Assembly: GCF_014898055.3 (NCBI RefSeq)
Contig: NW_023602073.1
Location: 84,858,678-84,922,677, forward strand
DNA length: 64,000 nt
Origin: Talpa occidentalis
Taxonomy: Eukaryota; Chordata; Mammalia; Eulipotyphla; Talpidae
Direction: 5' to 3'
The stretch's first letter is position 1; each line of letters begins with the position of its first letter. Under the pieces are notes generated by a model that had not been told where the DNA came from, searched no databases, and saw only the letters and a program-made list of their open reading frames with translations. The position numbers were made by a program, and so were the translations under genes. Of this stretch, positions 44,872 through 55,278 are shown one piece after another.

Positions 44872-46985
44872 TTTTTTATTGAGGTAATAGGGGTTTACAA
44901 CATTGTGTTTTAACAGTATAGGACCTCCCCCTTCAGATGTTTTTGCCATACCATACCCACCACCCAAGCACGCATAGTCTATCCTCATAATCCACTTTCT
45001 TCATATCCCTCACCCTTACCCTCTAGTAGTCTCAATTCTACAGTCATATTTCTAGGGTTTGTTTTTAGTTTGCCTTTATCTCACCCTTCGTTTTGTTGTT
45101 CTATATTCCACATATAAGTAACACCGGCCAGTATTTGACTTTCTCCTTCTGACTTATCTCACTTAGCATAATCCCTTAAATTCCTTCCATGTTATCACAA
45201 ATGGCAGAGTTTATCTTCTTTAATAGCTGAGTAGTATTCCATTGCGTATATATAACACATCTTCCTAATTCACTCATCTGTTTTGGAGCGCTTAAGTTAT
45301 TTGCATGACTTGGCTATTGTGAATAGTGCTGCAATTGACATAGAAGTGCACATTTCTCTTCAAATTAGTGTTTTTGTTTCCTTGGGATAGATGCCTAAGA
45401 GTGGAATTTCTGGGTCTTATGGTAGATCCATTTTTAATATTTTAAGAAACCTCCATACAGTCTTCCATAGGGGCTAGGCCACTCTGCATTCCCACCAATA
45501 GGTACATTTTTCTCTACATCCTTGCCACCATTTGTTTCTGGTCTTTTAGATACTGGGCCATTCCCACAGATGTGAGTTGATATCTAACTGTGGTTTTGAT
45601 TTCCATTTTCCTGACCACAAATGATGATGAGCATTTTTTCATGTGCTTTTTCGTCATCTCTGTGTCTTCTTTGGAGAAGTGCCTATAGCTCTTCCCAATC
45701 TTTGATTGGGTTATTTATTTTATTTTTATTGAGTTGTGTGAGTTCTTTGTAGATCTTCGATAGCAGTCCCTTGTCAGATGTATGGTGTGCAAATATGTTC
45801 TCCTATTCAGCAGAGTGTCTTGTTGTTTTAGTAACTGTTTCATTGCTGCTCAGACGTTTTTTAGTTTAATGGAGTCTCAATTATTTATATTCACTTTGGT
45901 TTTCCTTGCTGTTGGAGACTAATTCACAAACACATCTCTGTAGGCTAAGTTGTAGAGTGTTTTGCCTATGTCTTCTTCTGTGCCTTTTATGGTTGTAGGT
46001 CTTATAGCCAAGTCTTTTATCCATTTGGGGATGTTTTTGTGTATGTTGTAAGAGAGTGGTCTACATTCATTGTTTTGCAGATGGCTGCCAGTTTTCCCAA
46101 CACCATTTATTGAAGAAGCTTTATCCATTATATATTCTTGGCTTCCTTGTCATAGATTAACTGTACATATAGGTGTGGGGGATTTCTCACCTCAGAATTC
46201 TATTATTTTGGCCTGTGTGTCTGGTTTTGTTGCAGCACCACACTTTTGATTGTTATAGCTTCATAGTGTAGTTTGAAGTCTGGGAGTATGATACTGCCAT
46301 TCTTCCTCTTTTTGTGTCAGGGTTTCTTTGGCTATTTGGGGCCTTTTGTGATTTCACATGGATTTCAGTGATGTTTGCTCTAGTTTTTTGAAGAACACCA
46401 TTGGAAATTTGATAAGTATTGCATTGAATCTGCATATTGTTTTGGGTAGGATGAGCATTTTGACAATGTTGATTCTTCCAATCCATGAACAGGGAATATC
46501 TTTCCATTCTTGAATCTCCTATTTCTTTTAATAACATTTTATAGTTCTTTTTTATAGACCTTTCACATCCTTTGTTAAGTACCCCTAGGTATTTAATTCT
46601 TTTTGATGCAATTATAAATGGGATTTTTTCCCTGGATTTATTCTTCTACCTCATTGTTTATCTCTAGACAGGAATTGATTTTTGTGTATCAATTTTGTAA
46701 CTTGTCACTTTCCTGAACTGATTTACTGTTTCAATTAGTTTTTTATCAGAGTCTTTGAGGTTTTTTCATGTATATTATGTCATCTGCAAATAATGATACC
46801 TTTACTTCTTTTTTCCCAAATTGGATTCCTTCTATATCCTTTTCTTGCTTAATTTTTTCTACCTAGTACTTCTAATACTGTGTAGAATAGTAGTGGTGAA
46901 AGTGGACATTTTTGTCTTATACTAGATCTTAGTGGAAAACCTTTTTTTTTTTCACCGCTCAGCTGTGGGTTTGTCATTTATGAGG
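44872..46985 (-). mobile_element. 5'-truncated older L1 (about 2.1 kb)
   Basis: A T-run, then ATTGAGGTAATAGGGGTTTAC, marks the 3' tail. The element runs through the 3' UTR and the C-terminal half of ORF2 to the RT region (GTGGTGAAAGTGGACATTTTTGTC, matching 2467-2490 of the full-length L1). It stops near 46985. ORF2 is broken by many stops and shifts, but two pieces stay readable: 45919-46128 (WIKDLAIRPTTIKG, compare [14 protein letters not shown] of the intact L1) and 46253-46537. It is clearly older than the copy at 423-6960. Confidence 0.9.
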
Positions 46986-47644
46986 GATCCTCTGAGTCTA
47001 GTGCCTATCTAAACTTCTCTCAGTCTATTCTCCCCAGTGCAAAGTAGAGCCTCCTCTGATACCATCTTTCAATAACAGCGCTTATATGTTCTTAAATCCA
47101 AATTCAACAATCAGGTTGCTATTAAAGTTTAATTTATTAGGTGTAGACACTGTCACTTAAATGTTTAGGAAAGGCTCATGACTAGGATAAGTATAAAAGA
47201 ATTTAATCATTTTATAGCTACCAAAATGTAACAAAATGCTTTATGTAAGTAGAGAATAACTCACTTCATCTATGTATTTATTATTATTATTATTTCACCA
47301 CATGAAAAAAATGGTCATGGGTTTGGTTTTAGCTGGAAGCGATGTTTGAACTTGGGCAGATCAACCTCTTGGTTTTACAAAATGGAATTGCCAAGCAGGT
47401 GTTTAAGGGTCTCCTCAATGACGCATTATGGGATAAAGCTGGGAGGTGCTGCCTTCCAGTCCTGTGAGACTGAGTCCACCCATCAGATGGCCCTTCCTGT
47501 GAAGTCCTGAAGGGACTGAAGAGATAATACACTTTCACCACTTTGTCCTCACAAGCCTAATACGTGTTTTCTTCTTCATTAGTTTAAACACATTTATCAT
47601 TAGAAGTCAAATATATCTAACTTAGAAACTGAAATGTTATGTTT
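46986..47644. other. Non-coding DNA
   Basis: No gene is recognised; a short ATT-type run lies near 47280. The 70-codon frame at 47329-47541 (minus) has no recognisable domain. Confidence 0.45.
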
Positions 47645-47794
47645 CTTTTTTAATATTTATTGAGGTAAATTGACATATAACCTATTAGCCTTAGTTGTAC
47701 AATAGGATAATCAGATATTTGTATATACTGTAAAGTGATCATCATAATAATTCTAATTACAATCCACCACTACACTAAGCTACAATTTTTTTGC

Positions 47795-47812
47795 CTTGTG
47801 ATGATAACTTTT
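47795..47812. repeat. Left TSD of the SINE within L1
   Basis: CTTGTGATGATAACTTTT, identical to 48073-48090. Confidence 0.92.
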
Positions 47813-48072
47813 TTTTTTAAAGATTTATTTATTTATACAAGCACTGGGTATGGTCAGAAGCGCGGGAGGGCGAGAGAATTCACCAGAGCCAGAGCGGGGA
47901 ACAGAACGGGCAGACTGACGAAATACACTGCTGAGGGGAGCAGCGGGCGAGGCAGGAGAGGTCTGTCATGCCATGTGGGATCTTTGCCAGCGGCCTAGGA
48001 TCGAACCGGTGCTGCAGAGCTGCGGGCAGCTTTGCAGCCCAGCGCTCAACTGCTATGCCACCAGGGGAGGCC
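47813..48072 (-). mobile_element. tRNA-derived SINE, younger subfamily, nested in L1
   Basis: A complete reverse copy with well-kept CpGs (GCGCGGGAGGGCGAGAGAA; GGATCGAACCGG B-box complement) and perfect 18-bp TSDs. It shares the ACTGGGTAYRGTCAGAAGYG variant with the copies at 10976 and 60075, which marks the younger group. Confidence 0.95.
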
Positions 48073-48090
48073 CTTGTGATGATAACTTTT
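48073..48090. repeat. Right TSD of the SINE within L1
   Basis: Exact copy of 47795-47812. Confidence 0.92.
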
Positions 48091-48604
48091 AAGATTTATT
48101 CTCTTGGCAACTTTCATATATACAAAATTATTCACTATAATTTTCATGCTATACATTACAATATCATGGCTTATTATATATCTAGATGTTTGCAACTCTT
48201 AACCCACTTCACCCCTTTCACCCACCCACCCCCAATCCCTTTCCCTTGGGAAACCACCATTCTATTCTCTGTATTATTGAGTTTTATTTGATTTCATTTT
48301 GTTTTGTTTTCTCATTTATTTGTGTTTTAGATTCCACATGTAAGTGAAATGCTATGGTAGTTGTCTTTTTCTGTCTGACATTTCATTTAGTATAATACTC
48401 TCAAGATCCATTCATGTTGTCACAAATGGCAAGATTTTACTCATTTTTTTTATGACTGAGTAATATCTGATACATGTATATGAATATGACACATCTTTAT
48501 CCATTTATCCATTAATGGGCACTTATGTACTTACACTGTTTGCAGTCTTGACTCTTGTAAATAATGCTGCAATGAACATAAGATATATTTCGTTTTAAAA
48601 AGTT

Positions 48605-48785
48605 AACCAAATTTTTTAATTTTCTTTTTATTTATATATTTTTACATCATTGTTGATTTTTAAACAATTTTTGTTCCCCCCCTTTCAGTTGTAGTCCCCA
48701 CAGAGTTTCCTTCACCAATGCACCCATGAACCATCACTACAGTCCCCTGTGCTCCTCTCCCCTCCCTCTGATCCTCTCCCTATTT
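48605..48785 (-). mobile_element. L1-type 3' end fragment (same family as 26170)
   Basis: TTTTTAAACAATTTTTGTTCC, a C-rich run, CAGAGTTTCCTTCACCAATG, CCCATGAACCATCACTACAG and CCCCTGTGCTCCTCTCC match the fragment at 26170-26372 in the same order. Two copies with equal left ends (the presumed 3' end) support a dispersed repeat. Confidence 0.55.
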
Positions 48786-49734
48786 TTAAAAGGACCCTTG
48801 TCTCAAATCTGTGATGACACTCAAATATTTATATTAAGGTTAAACCTTCAGTAGAAAAATAGAAACTCAATTTGAAACCCATAATAACTGAATCTTGGGC
48901 AGGTCAGGATGAGAAGCACTGTGGGATAGGATAACTTCACAAAGGAAATTCTTGGAGAAGAATTTACTTTATACAGCCATGTTTGGGATCCCAGTACTTC
49001 CTGTATGACTCAAAATCTGGCACAGGTTGATTGGAAGGGTTTGCCAACAGCTGAGTTTAATTAAATCCACTCAGTTGTGCCTTGAAGATTTGTTTTTGGA
49101 GGGAAAAAATGGATGACAATGGATTTTTTTTTTTACATCTTGTAATAGAGGAAACTGATATACAAGGTGGAGATATATTTAAGGTACACTACTTTCTTCC
49201 ACCTTGCATTTTACTATATGGAACAAAGTTTCAGCACTGGCCTTTTTTCAGCAGTGCTGAAGGAGAAAGGTCCACAATTATGAAATTTCCCATTAAACCC
49301 TATTCATACATAGAAAATTAAATGTTACATACTTAATAGTATTAACTTTAGGATTTTATTTCCTCCTTTCTATAACCCTCTTTAGAACAGAAACATATTT
49401 ATTGCCCTGCAAAAGTTTTAGTTAATAAATTTTTCTTTCTCACATTGAGTTGATAACCAGTCCCTCTACCCGTTCTCTGCAATGACTTTTGATCAGCATA
49501 GTGATAGCTATTGATGTTATGTAATTTTTAGATGTACCTCTAAACCAAAAGGCAGCCCTTTATCATTAAGGATAAAAAAGTCAATGAGAAAAGTATATGG
49601 TGGAAGTCTCTAGTACATATTACCCTTTCAACATTTTTCATTCTTTTTTTTCTTAATTTCCTTTAGCCATATGAAACACTCAACAAATATTTATTGGGAA
49701 CTTTGATGTTTTCAGAACTATGCTATGCACTTAC
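48786..49734. other. AT-rich non-coding DNA
   Basis: Nothing recognised. The 79-codon frame at 49082-49321 has no recognisable domain. Confidence 0.5.
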
Positions 49735-49751
49735 AAGAGTCTCAAAAAGCA

Positions 49752-50014
49752 GGGTCTCCTTGGTGGTGCAAGGGGTTAAGATGCAACCTATGAAGCTCAC
49801 CACAGCCACTACAAGCACAAGTTCCATCCCCGGCCAGGGAGGTGACCCTCATGGTGCAGCAGACCTCTCCTGACTTGCCCACTGCTCCCCTCAGCAGTGT
49901 ATTTCAGTCAATGTGCCTGTTCTGTCCCCCACTATATCTCTGGTGAATCCTCTCACCCCCCACAAAACTCTGGCCTGTACCCCAGTTCTTGTATGTATAA
50001 ATAAATCTTTTTTA
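49752..50014 (+). mobile_element. tRNA-derived SINE, older subfamily
   Basis: A forward copy: GGTCTCCTTGGTGGTGCAAGGGG head, GTTCCATCCCC B-box remnant, CAGCAGACCTCTCCTGACTTG, tail TGTATAAATAAATC. AAGAGTCTCAAAAA (49735) and AAAAGTCTCAAAAA (50015) are TSDs with one mismatch. Confidence 0.92.
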
Positions 50015-50029
50015 AAAAGTCTCAAAAAT

Positions 50030-50646
50030 AATAAAGGACACATTCCCTGCTTTCAAGAATGTAATGTTTGCTATACCGGGTTCTAAGAATTACAAGTGTC
50101 ACTTAAAATGGGTAGGACTAGTGCTCTTTGGTCCAAGGATTAGAAACATGGTATACTAAAGTCTCCCCCAGAACTTCCCCATTCACATTAGATAGCACAG
50201 AAATCCTGTGATAAAGAAACCTAGTTACTCTCATTGAGCCAAGCATTCCCTAGATCTATTTGAGAGAGAAACCCTTTTTTGAGTCAGATCTATGAAAATG
50301 TCTTGGGATATTGGCACTCCATGGAACACAGCGTGGGTAATTCTGAATAGGGAGACACTTAAAACTTTCTAATTAAGGTTTAAGTGCAAACTCAAAGCAC
50401 TGAGAGTATAGAGAAGAGATATATCATTATGATACCAGTTGATGAAGAAAAGAATCTCAGAGGAAGTTGGTCTTAAATGAAAGTAATTGAGAAAAAGTAT
50501 AACACTGAGGAGAGGAAAGGGAATTTCAGGTTATATCTCCCAAATTATTGACATTGATTATTTGGGGGAGTGAAGGAGGCAAAGGTACAAACATTGACTA
50601 CTAGGCACTTTTTCTAAGTTATATATTTCTTTATTATTTGCTTGCT
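50030..50646. other. Non-coding DNA
   Basis: Nothing recognised. Confidence 0.5.
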
Positions 50647-50660
50647 TATTTTTACAATTT

Positions 50661-50920
50661 TTTTTAAAGATTCATTTTTATGCAGACAAGAGCTGGTGTA
50701 CAGGCCAGAGGCACATGGGGGGTGAGAGGATTCACCAGAGACAGAGTGGGGAACAGAACACGCAGACTGAAATACACTGCTGAGGGGAGCAGCGGGCGAG
50801 TCAGGAGAGGTCAGCTGCGCCATGTGGGTTGCTCCCTGGCCGGGGATTGAACTCATGTTGCAGTGGCTGCAATCAGCTTCATAGGTTGCATCTCAACCCC
50901 TTGCACCACCAGGGAGGCCC
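50661..50920 (-). mobile_element. tRNA-derived SINE, older subfamily
   Basis: A reverse copy from TTTTTAAAGATTCATTTTTATG to CCACCAGGGAGGCCC. TTATTTTTACAAT (50648) and CTATTTTTACAAT (50921) form the TSD. It faces the SINE at 49752 about 650 bp away in the opposite orientation. Confidence 0.92.
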
Positions 50921-50933
50921 CTATTTTTACAAT

Positions 50934-53317
50934 ATTTTTAATGCAATGTCATAATTTTTATATATTCTTATAATCAGATATTCCCCTAAAACTCATTAAG
51001 ATTTTCCTATAAGGTTGAATAAAAATGTATTTAAGATCTTTGCTTCCATAATTTAGGTTTAGTGCAAGGGCACACACACTCACATATAGACATTCATGTG
51101 TCATACAGACAAACTGATGTGCAAATATAATATCTTGGTTAGACATAAGGAAGCATGAGGTGAACCTGTGTTGCAAACTCAGCAGCACATATTTTTTATT
51201 CATATCTCAAATATGACTGACTTCAGGGATGAGAATAAATAATGTGAGCTCTATGCTAGGTTTCCTTTTGGCTGGTCATCCAGTCAGTAGGTGAAATTGA
51301 GTTTTAACCTAAAACTGAATTGAGTAAGCGGAAAATACCCAATCTGAGCTTTCCAACTGTACTGTGGCTTCTCTAAGAAACTTTAGTTGCTTCCCAATTT
51401 CAATGTATTCATTTTTAAGTATATTTATTTTTTAAATGGTCAATCCAGGTATTTTTTAATATTTACTAAGCTACCTTTCCTAAAATACAAGCTACAACTA
51501 TCTGAAAATATAAACAAGTAACTACAAATCCTCTAGACAGAGAAAATGTTTTATGACTATTGTTAGCTTGAAAGTGAGTTTTTCTTTCATCTCCCCAAAA
51601 AATTATTCTTGAATCTGGGGATATGATATATATGAACTTTGTGTTGAATGTGTATCAGTGTATAACTAAATATGCAACAAAGTATAAGCATAATGCAGGG
51701 ATAACCTGTAAGACTGAACCATATAAAATTGCTGAAATTTGACTCTTTCTGAAATACATTAATGGGAATTTCACATAGTTTGTCATAGTAACTTAGCTTG
51801 CTGATTAGTGGTCGCCCCTCCATTGGGAAGACAGCTCACCAATAGTATTGGAATATTGTTTTAACTTTCATCACACCCCCAATTTGTGTCAGAATTCCCC
51901 TTTTCAGGTCTCCCCCACTTATGTGTCATTCTGTTCTGTGTCTTGTCTCTTAAACATTGCTGAGAAGACTGATAACTTATTGCATTTCTAAATGATAAAT
52001 TATTTCTTGGTTGTCAGATTCTCAGGCCTCATACCGTAAAGGTCAAAGGAAGTCCCTGTATGTTGAATTCAGCATTACATCCACAAAATTAGTCAACTGT
52101 TGTTCCTCTATATATATTTCCATATTTTTATTTTTCTTTATTTTGTCTAAGGGCATCTAGAGAATTTCAGAAATTCAAGTACGTGAGCAAGGACTCTGGA
52201 TGTCAGCCTCTGAATATCTGATTATGTTATAATGAATATCTCATTATGTTATAATGAGATCTTTAATTATGATCATTTTAAAGGGTTTTTTTGCCATTAC
52301 AGAAATTAAATTAGTATTCTTGTATTTTGCTGCATATATATATGTGCCTAGCAGGAGTTTAAACAACCTGCATAGTGAACATGCTATGGGAAAAATGCTA
52401 TCAAGAAAATATTCCTCCTAAATTCAAACATGCTTAATTCTATTTTGCTCCTTATATTTTATACTCCATTGATTCCCCCACTATGATTACAGAAGCAAAA
52501 TAACTATTAAGTTCCTGGAATTAAATATCTAAACCTTGATGTGACTGTTCAGTAGTTTGATTAGCACCATGTGTGTGTTACCTATGCGCATGTACACAAC
52601 ATCAACACAGTGATCTGAAAAGAGAAAATCGTAGTCTTTTCTCCACATGCATTTTAGAAATACCAAATCTAATTACTCAGTTGAGAAGAATTAAACTTTA
52701 TAAGAGGTATTAAATATGTTCTAATGAGTTTTGTGACAGGCATTTTTTTGTAGAAATAGGAACAATTGTTTGTTATGGATTTTCCATGGTATCAAAGGCT
52801 ATACTGCCTTCCTAGTAACTGGTAAAGAGAATGTCTAGCCATATCAGCACTTGGCACAGCCTCTACCTCTGCAAATCACTGTCAATTCAATCATAAACTT
52901 CCCTGTCTGAAAGCAGGTTTCAGATTCTTCCTTTCAGAAATCTAGGGTAGAAATATAAACCATCCTAGAAGGACCAGCATTTTCTAGTGAAATAGGTAAA
53001 TATCTATTTGCCATTAACTAATACAAGTCAATGAGTAATTATTGAGCTGTTTTTGTATAAGTTCCTGGTAAGTAATGCTGGTACCTAGTAGGTAGGTGTT
53101 CAGTAACTTTTTCTTAGATTCAAGGTAAGACAAAGCCCGGCTCTCAAGGACTTTATAATCCTCTCACAAGAGCACCCTTTGCTTGTGTAATGCTTTTATT
53201 TCATCATATACACAATCAAATCTTACCTGTGCACGGCAAGTACTAGACTTCTCATTTTACAAATGAGGAAACCAAAGTTCAGAGAATATCAGGGAATTCA
53301 CCAAGAGTTCTGTATTG
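50934..53317. other. AT-rich non-coding DNA
   Basis: About 2.4 kb. 52211-52261 holds a 22-bp tandem duplication with a palindromic second half. 53160-53310 carries an L2/MIR3-like patch (CTCATTTTACAAATGAGGAAACC). No gene is recognised. Confidence 0.45.
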
Positions 53318-53890
53318 CTCAGAGTCCTCCAGAGAAACAGAACCAATAAGAGATATGAATATTATATTACATATATATACATATATACATACATTATATA
53401 TATAATTGCATGAAACCAATTTCTCATAATATTTTCAATAAATGCTATCTATATATACATATATATAAATAAACTGTATTCTATATAATCAGGAATTGGC
53501 TCACACAATTATGGAGAGTGAAAAGGCTCACAATCTGCACTGGAGACCCATGAAAGCCAGTGTTCGTATAATTCAGGCTCGAGACCCCAAAACCATGGGA
53601 GCAGATGGTATGAATCACAGTTCAGTGTTGAGAGACAATGACATGACTTCCCAGCTCAAGCATGAAGCAAAATAAAAGGTGTAAATTCCTCTTTTCTCCA
53701 CCTTTTTATTCTTCTCAGACCCTTGATATATTGGATGATGCCCATCCACATTAGAGAAGACAGTCTACTTTACTGAGTCCACCAATTCAAATGCTAATCT
53801 TATCTGGGAAGAACCTCTCACACACACTTAGATAATGCTTAATCTGGGCACCATGTGGCCAATCCAGTTGACACATAAAATAACCATCTC
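53318..53890 (+). repeat. Probable ancient dispersed repeat with an internal AT microsatellite
   Basis: It opens with CAGAGTCCTCCAGAGAAACAGAACCAATA, has ATTGGCTCACACAATTATGG, then ATTGGATGATGCCCATCCACATTA, then GAGTCCACCAATTCAAATGCTAATCTTATC, and closes with CAGTTGACACATAAAATAACCATC. This is the order of a common mammalian dispersed repeat whose name I cannot recall with confidence. An (ATATAC)n tract occupies 53363-53470. Confidence 0.6.
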
Positions 53891-55049
53891 AGGTTCCAAA
53901 CTAGGAAGTAATGAAGCTTAACTGAAATCCAGGCCATCTAATGTCTAATCCAATGCTAGTTCTACCAAATCTCCCCGGCTCACTAAATCAACCAGAAAAG
54001 GAAGCATTTTGGCAAGCAGAAGAAACAATATCCATTCATTCATTCACTGATGTCCTGAGTGAGTAGAAAAAGTTGTTTCGCTTTCTACACCACGTGGCCT
54101 TCAATTAATACTTTATTGGCCATAGGTTACTGGTTATCACAGCCATATTATATTATTAGGATTCTAGTTATTTGGTTAGATAAAGGAGATCCAAGTCTAA
54201 AATTTTTGTATTTTACTCAGTGAAAGGAAAAATTTGCCGTAGGGTCTATAGTACATTTTAGAGTTTCCATGGATTTTTTTAAACATTGAATGTTAGAGAG
54301 TTATTCTCAGATGATTTTTAAAGTATGTATGTATATATGCATCTAAAGCATTTTTTATTGGAATGTAAGGGTTCTGTGGAAATACTTTAAAAGTCTGAAT
54401 TATTATAGAAATCATTTTGAAGCTTGAGAACACTAAATGGCTTTGTTTCCCAAAGCTTCATGGCAAAGAGATATACTCTGGGAAACTTCTCAAGCTCTTG
54501 GAATTTTATAGTAATGAAAAGGTTGTCCGATACCCATTACAGATAGTAGTACCTAGTTCATTTCCTAGTGCTTTTTTCTCAATTATGGTTTTCCACAAGC
54601 AAAACTTAAAAAAGACAAAGTTTATATATAGTCTTCTAATCAACTGATTTCATCTAATACAAATGACAAAATAAGAATAAAGGAAACTGCTTTCTCTTAG
54701 TTCTATCAATCTCAAAATAGTATTAAATTCAGTCCTTCCCAAAAAGTTTCAAGGTATATGATATCACTTTGCCTGCATGTATTTGTCTTTTGGTTATTTT
54801 TAAATTGAAAGAGGGGGAAAGCATTGTATAATAAAAATAATCTTTTTTCCAATTTTTAATTTATTTTGAATGATAACCTTTAAACATGAAATAAATTCTG
54901 GAAGAAATTTATTCATGAGGGCCCTTTATCACAAAGACTTGATTAGAAGGAGACTCACTAAACCTTTCTGGGAGATGGACTGTTGAGCAGGAGAATTAAA
55001 GTAGTCTTGTAGTTAAGAATAAAAAACACATTGTTGTCTCTTAATTCTA
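53891..55049. other. AT-rich non-coding DNA
   Basis: Nothing recognised. The 76-codon frame at 54417-54647 has no recognisable domain. Confidence 0.5.
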
Positions 55050-55278
55050 AATCAAGTTGGCAAGCTCTAGCCCATGAACCAAATGGCCCACCACCTGCTT
55101 CTATAAATAAAGATTTATTAAAACACAGCCATACCCATTCATTTATTTAATGTGTTTCTGCTTGTACACTTTATCTACAGAACTGAGTAGCTGCAAGAGA
55201 GACCAATCATATGCCTTATAAAGTCTAATGTATTTACTGTTCTTCCTTTATAGAAAAAGTTTGCCAATCCTTACTGTA
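55050..55278 (-). mobile_element. hAT-type non-autonomous DNA transposon relic
   Basis: On the minus strand GGATTGGCAAACTTTTTCTATAAAGG opens and TTTGGTTCATGGGCTAGAGCTTGCCAACTT closes the unit, with TATGGCTGTGTTTTAATAAATCTTTATTTATA inside. This is the layout of a common mammalian element with GGTCAGCAAACTTTTTCTGTAAAGG ends. The ends are near-complementary (GGCAAACTTTT / AGCTTGCC). Confidence 0.75.

Larger units (their letters stand above)
47645..48590 (-). mobile_element. Old L1 3' end, split by a SINE
   Basis: ATTTATTGAGGTAAATTGACATATAAC (47655 on) and, after the SINE, ATTCCACATGTAAGTGAAATG, then GATCCATTCATGTTGTCACAAATGGCAAG, then CATTAATGGGCACTTATGTA, to AATAATGCTGCAATGAACATA are the reversed 3' UTR and ORF2 C-terminus of an old L1. 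The SINE at 47813-48072 interrupts it. Confidence 0.85.
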
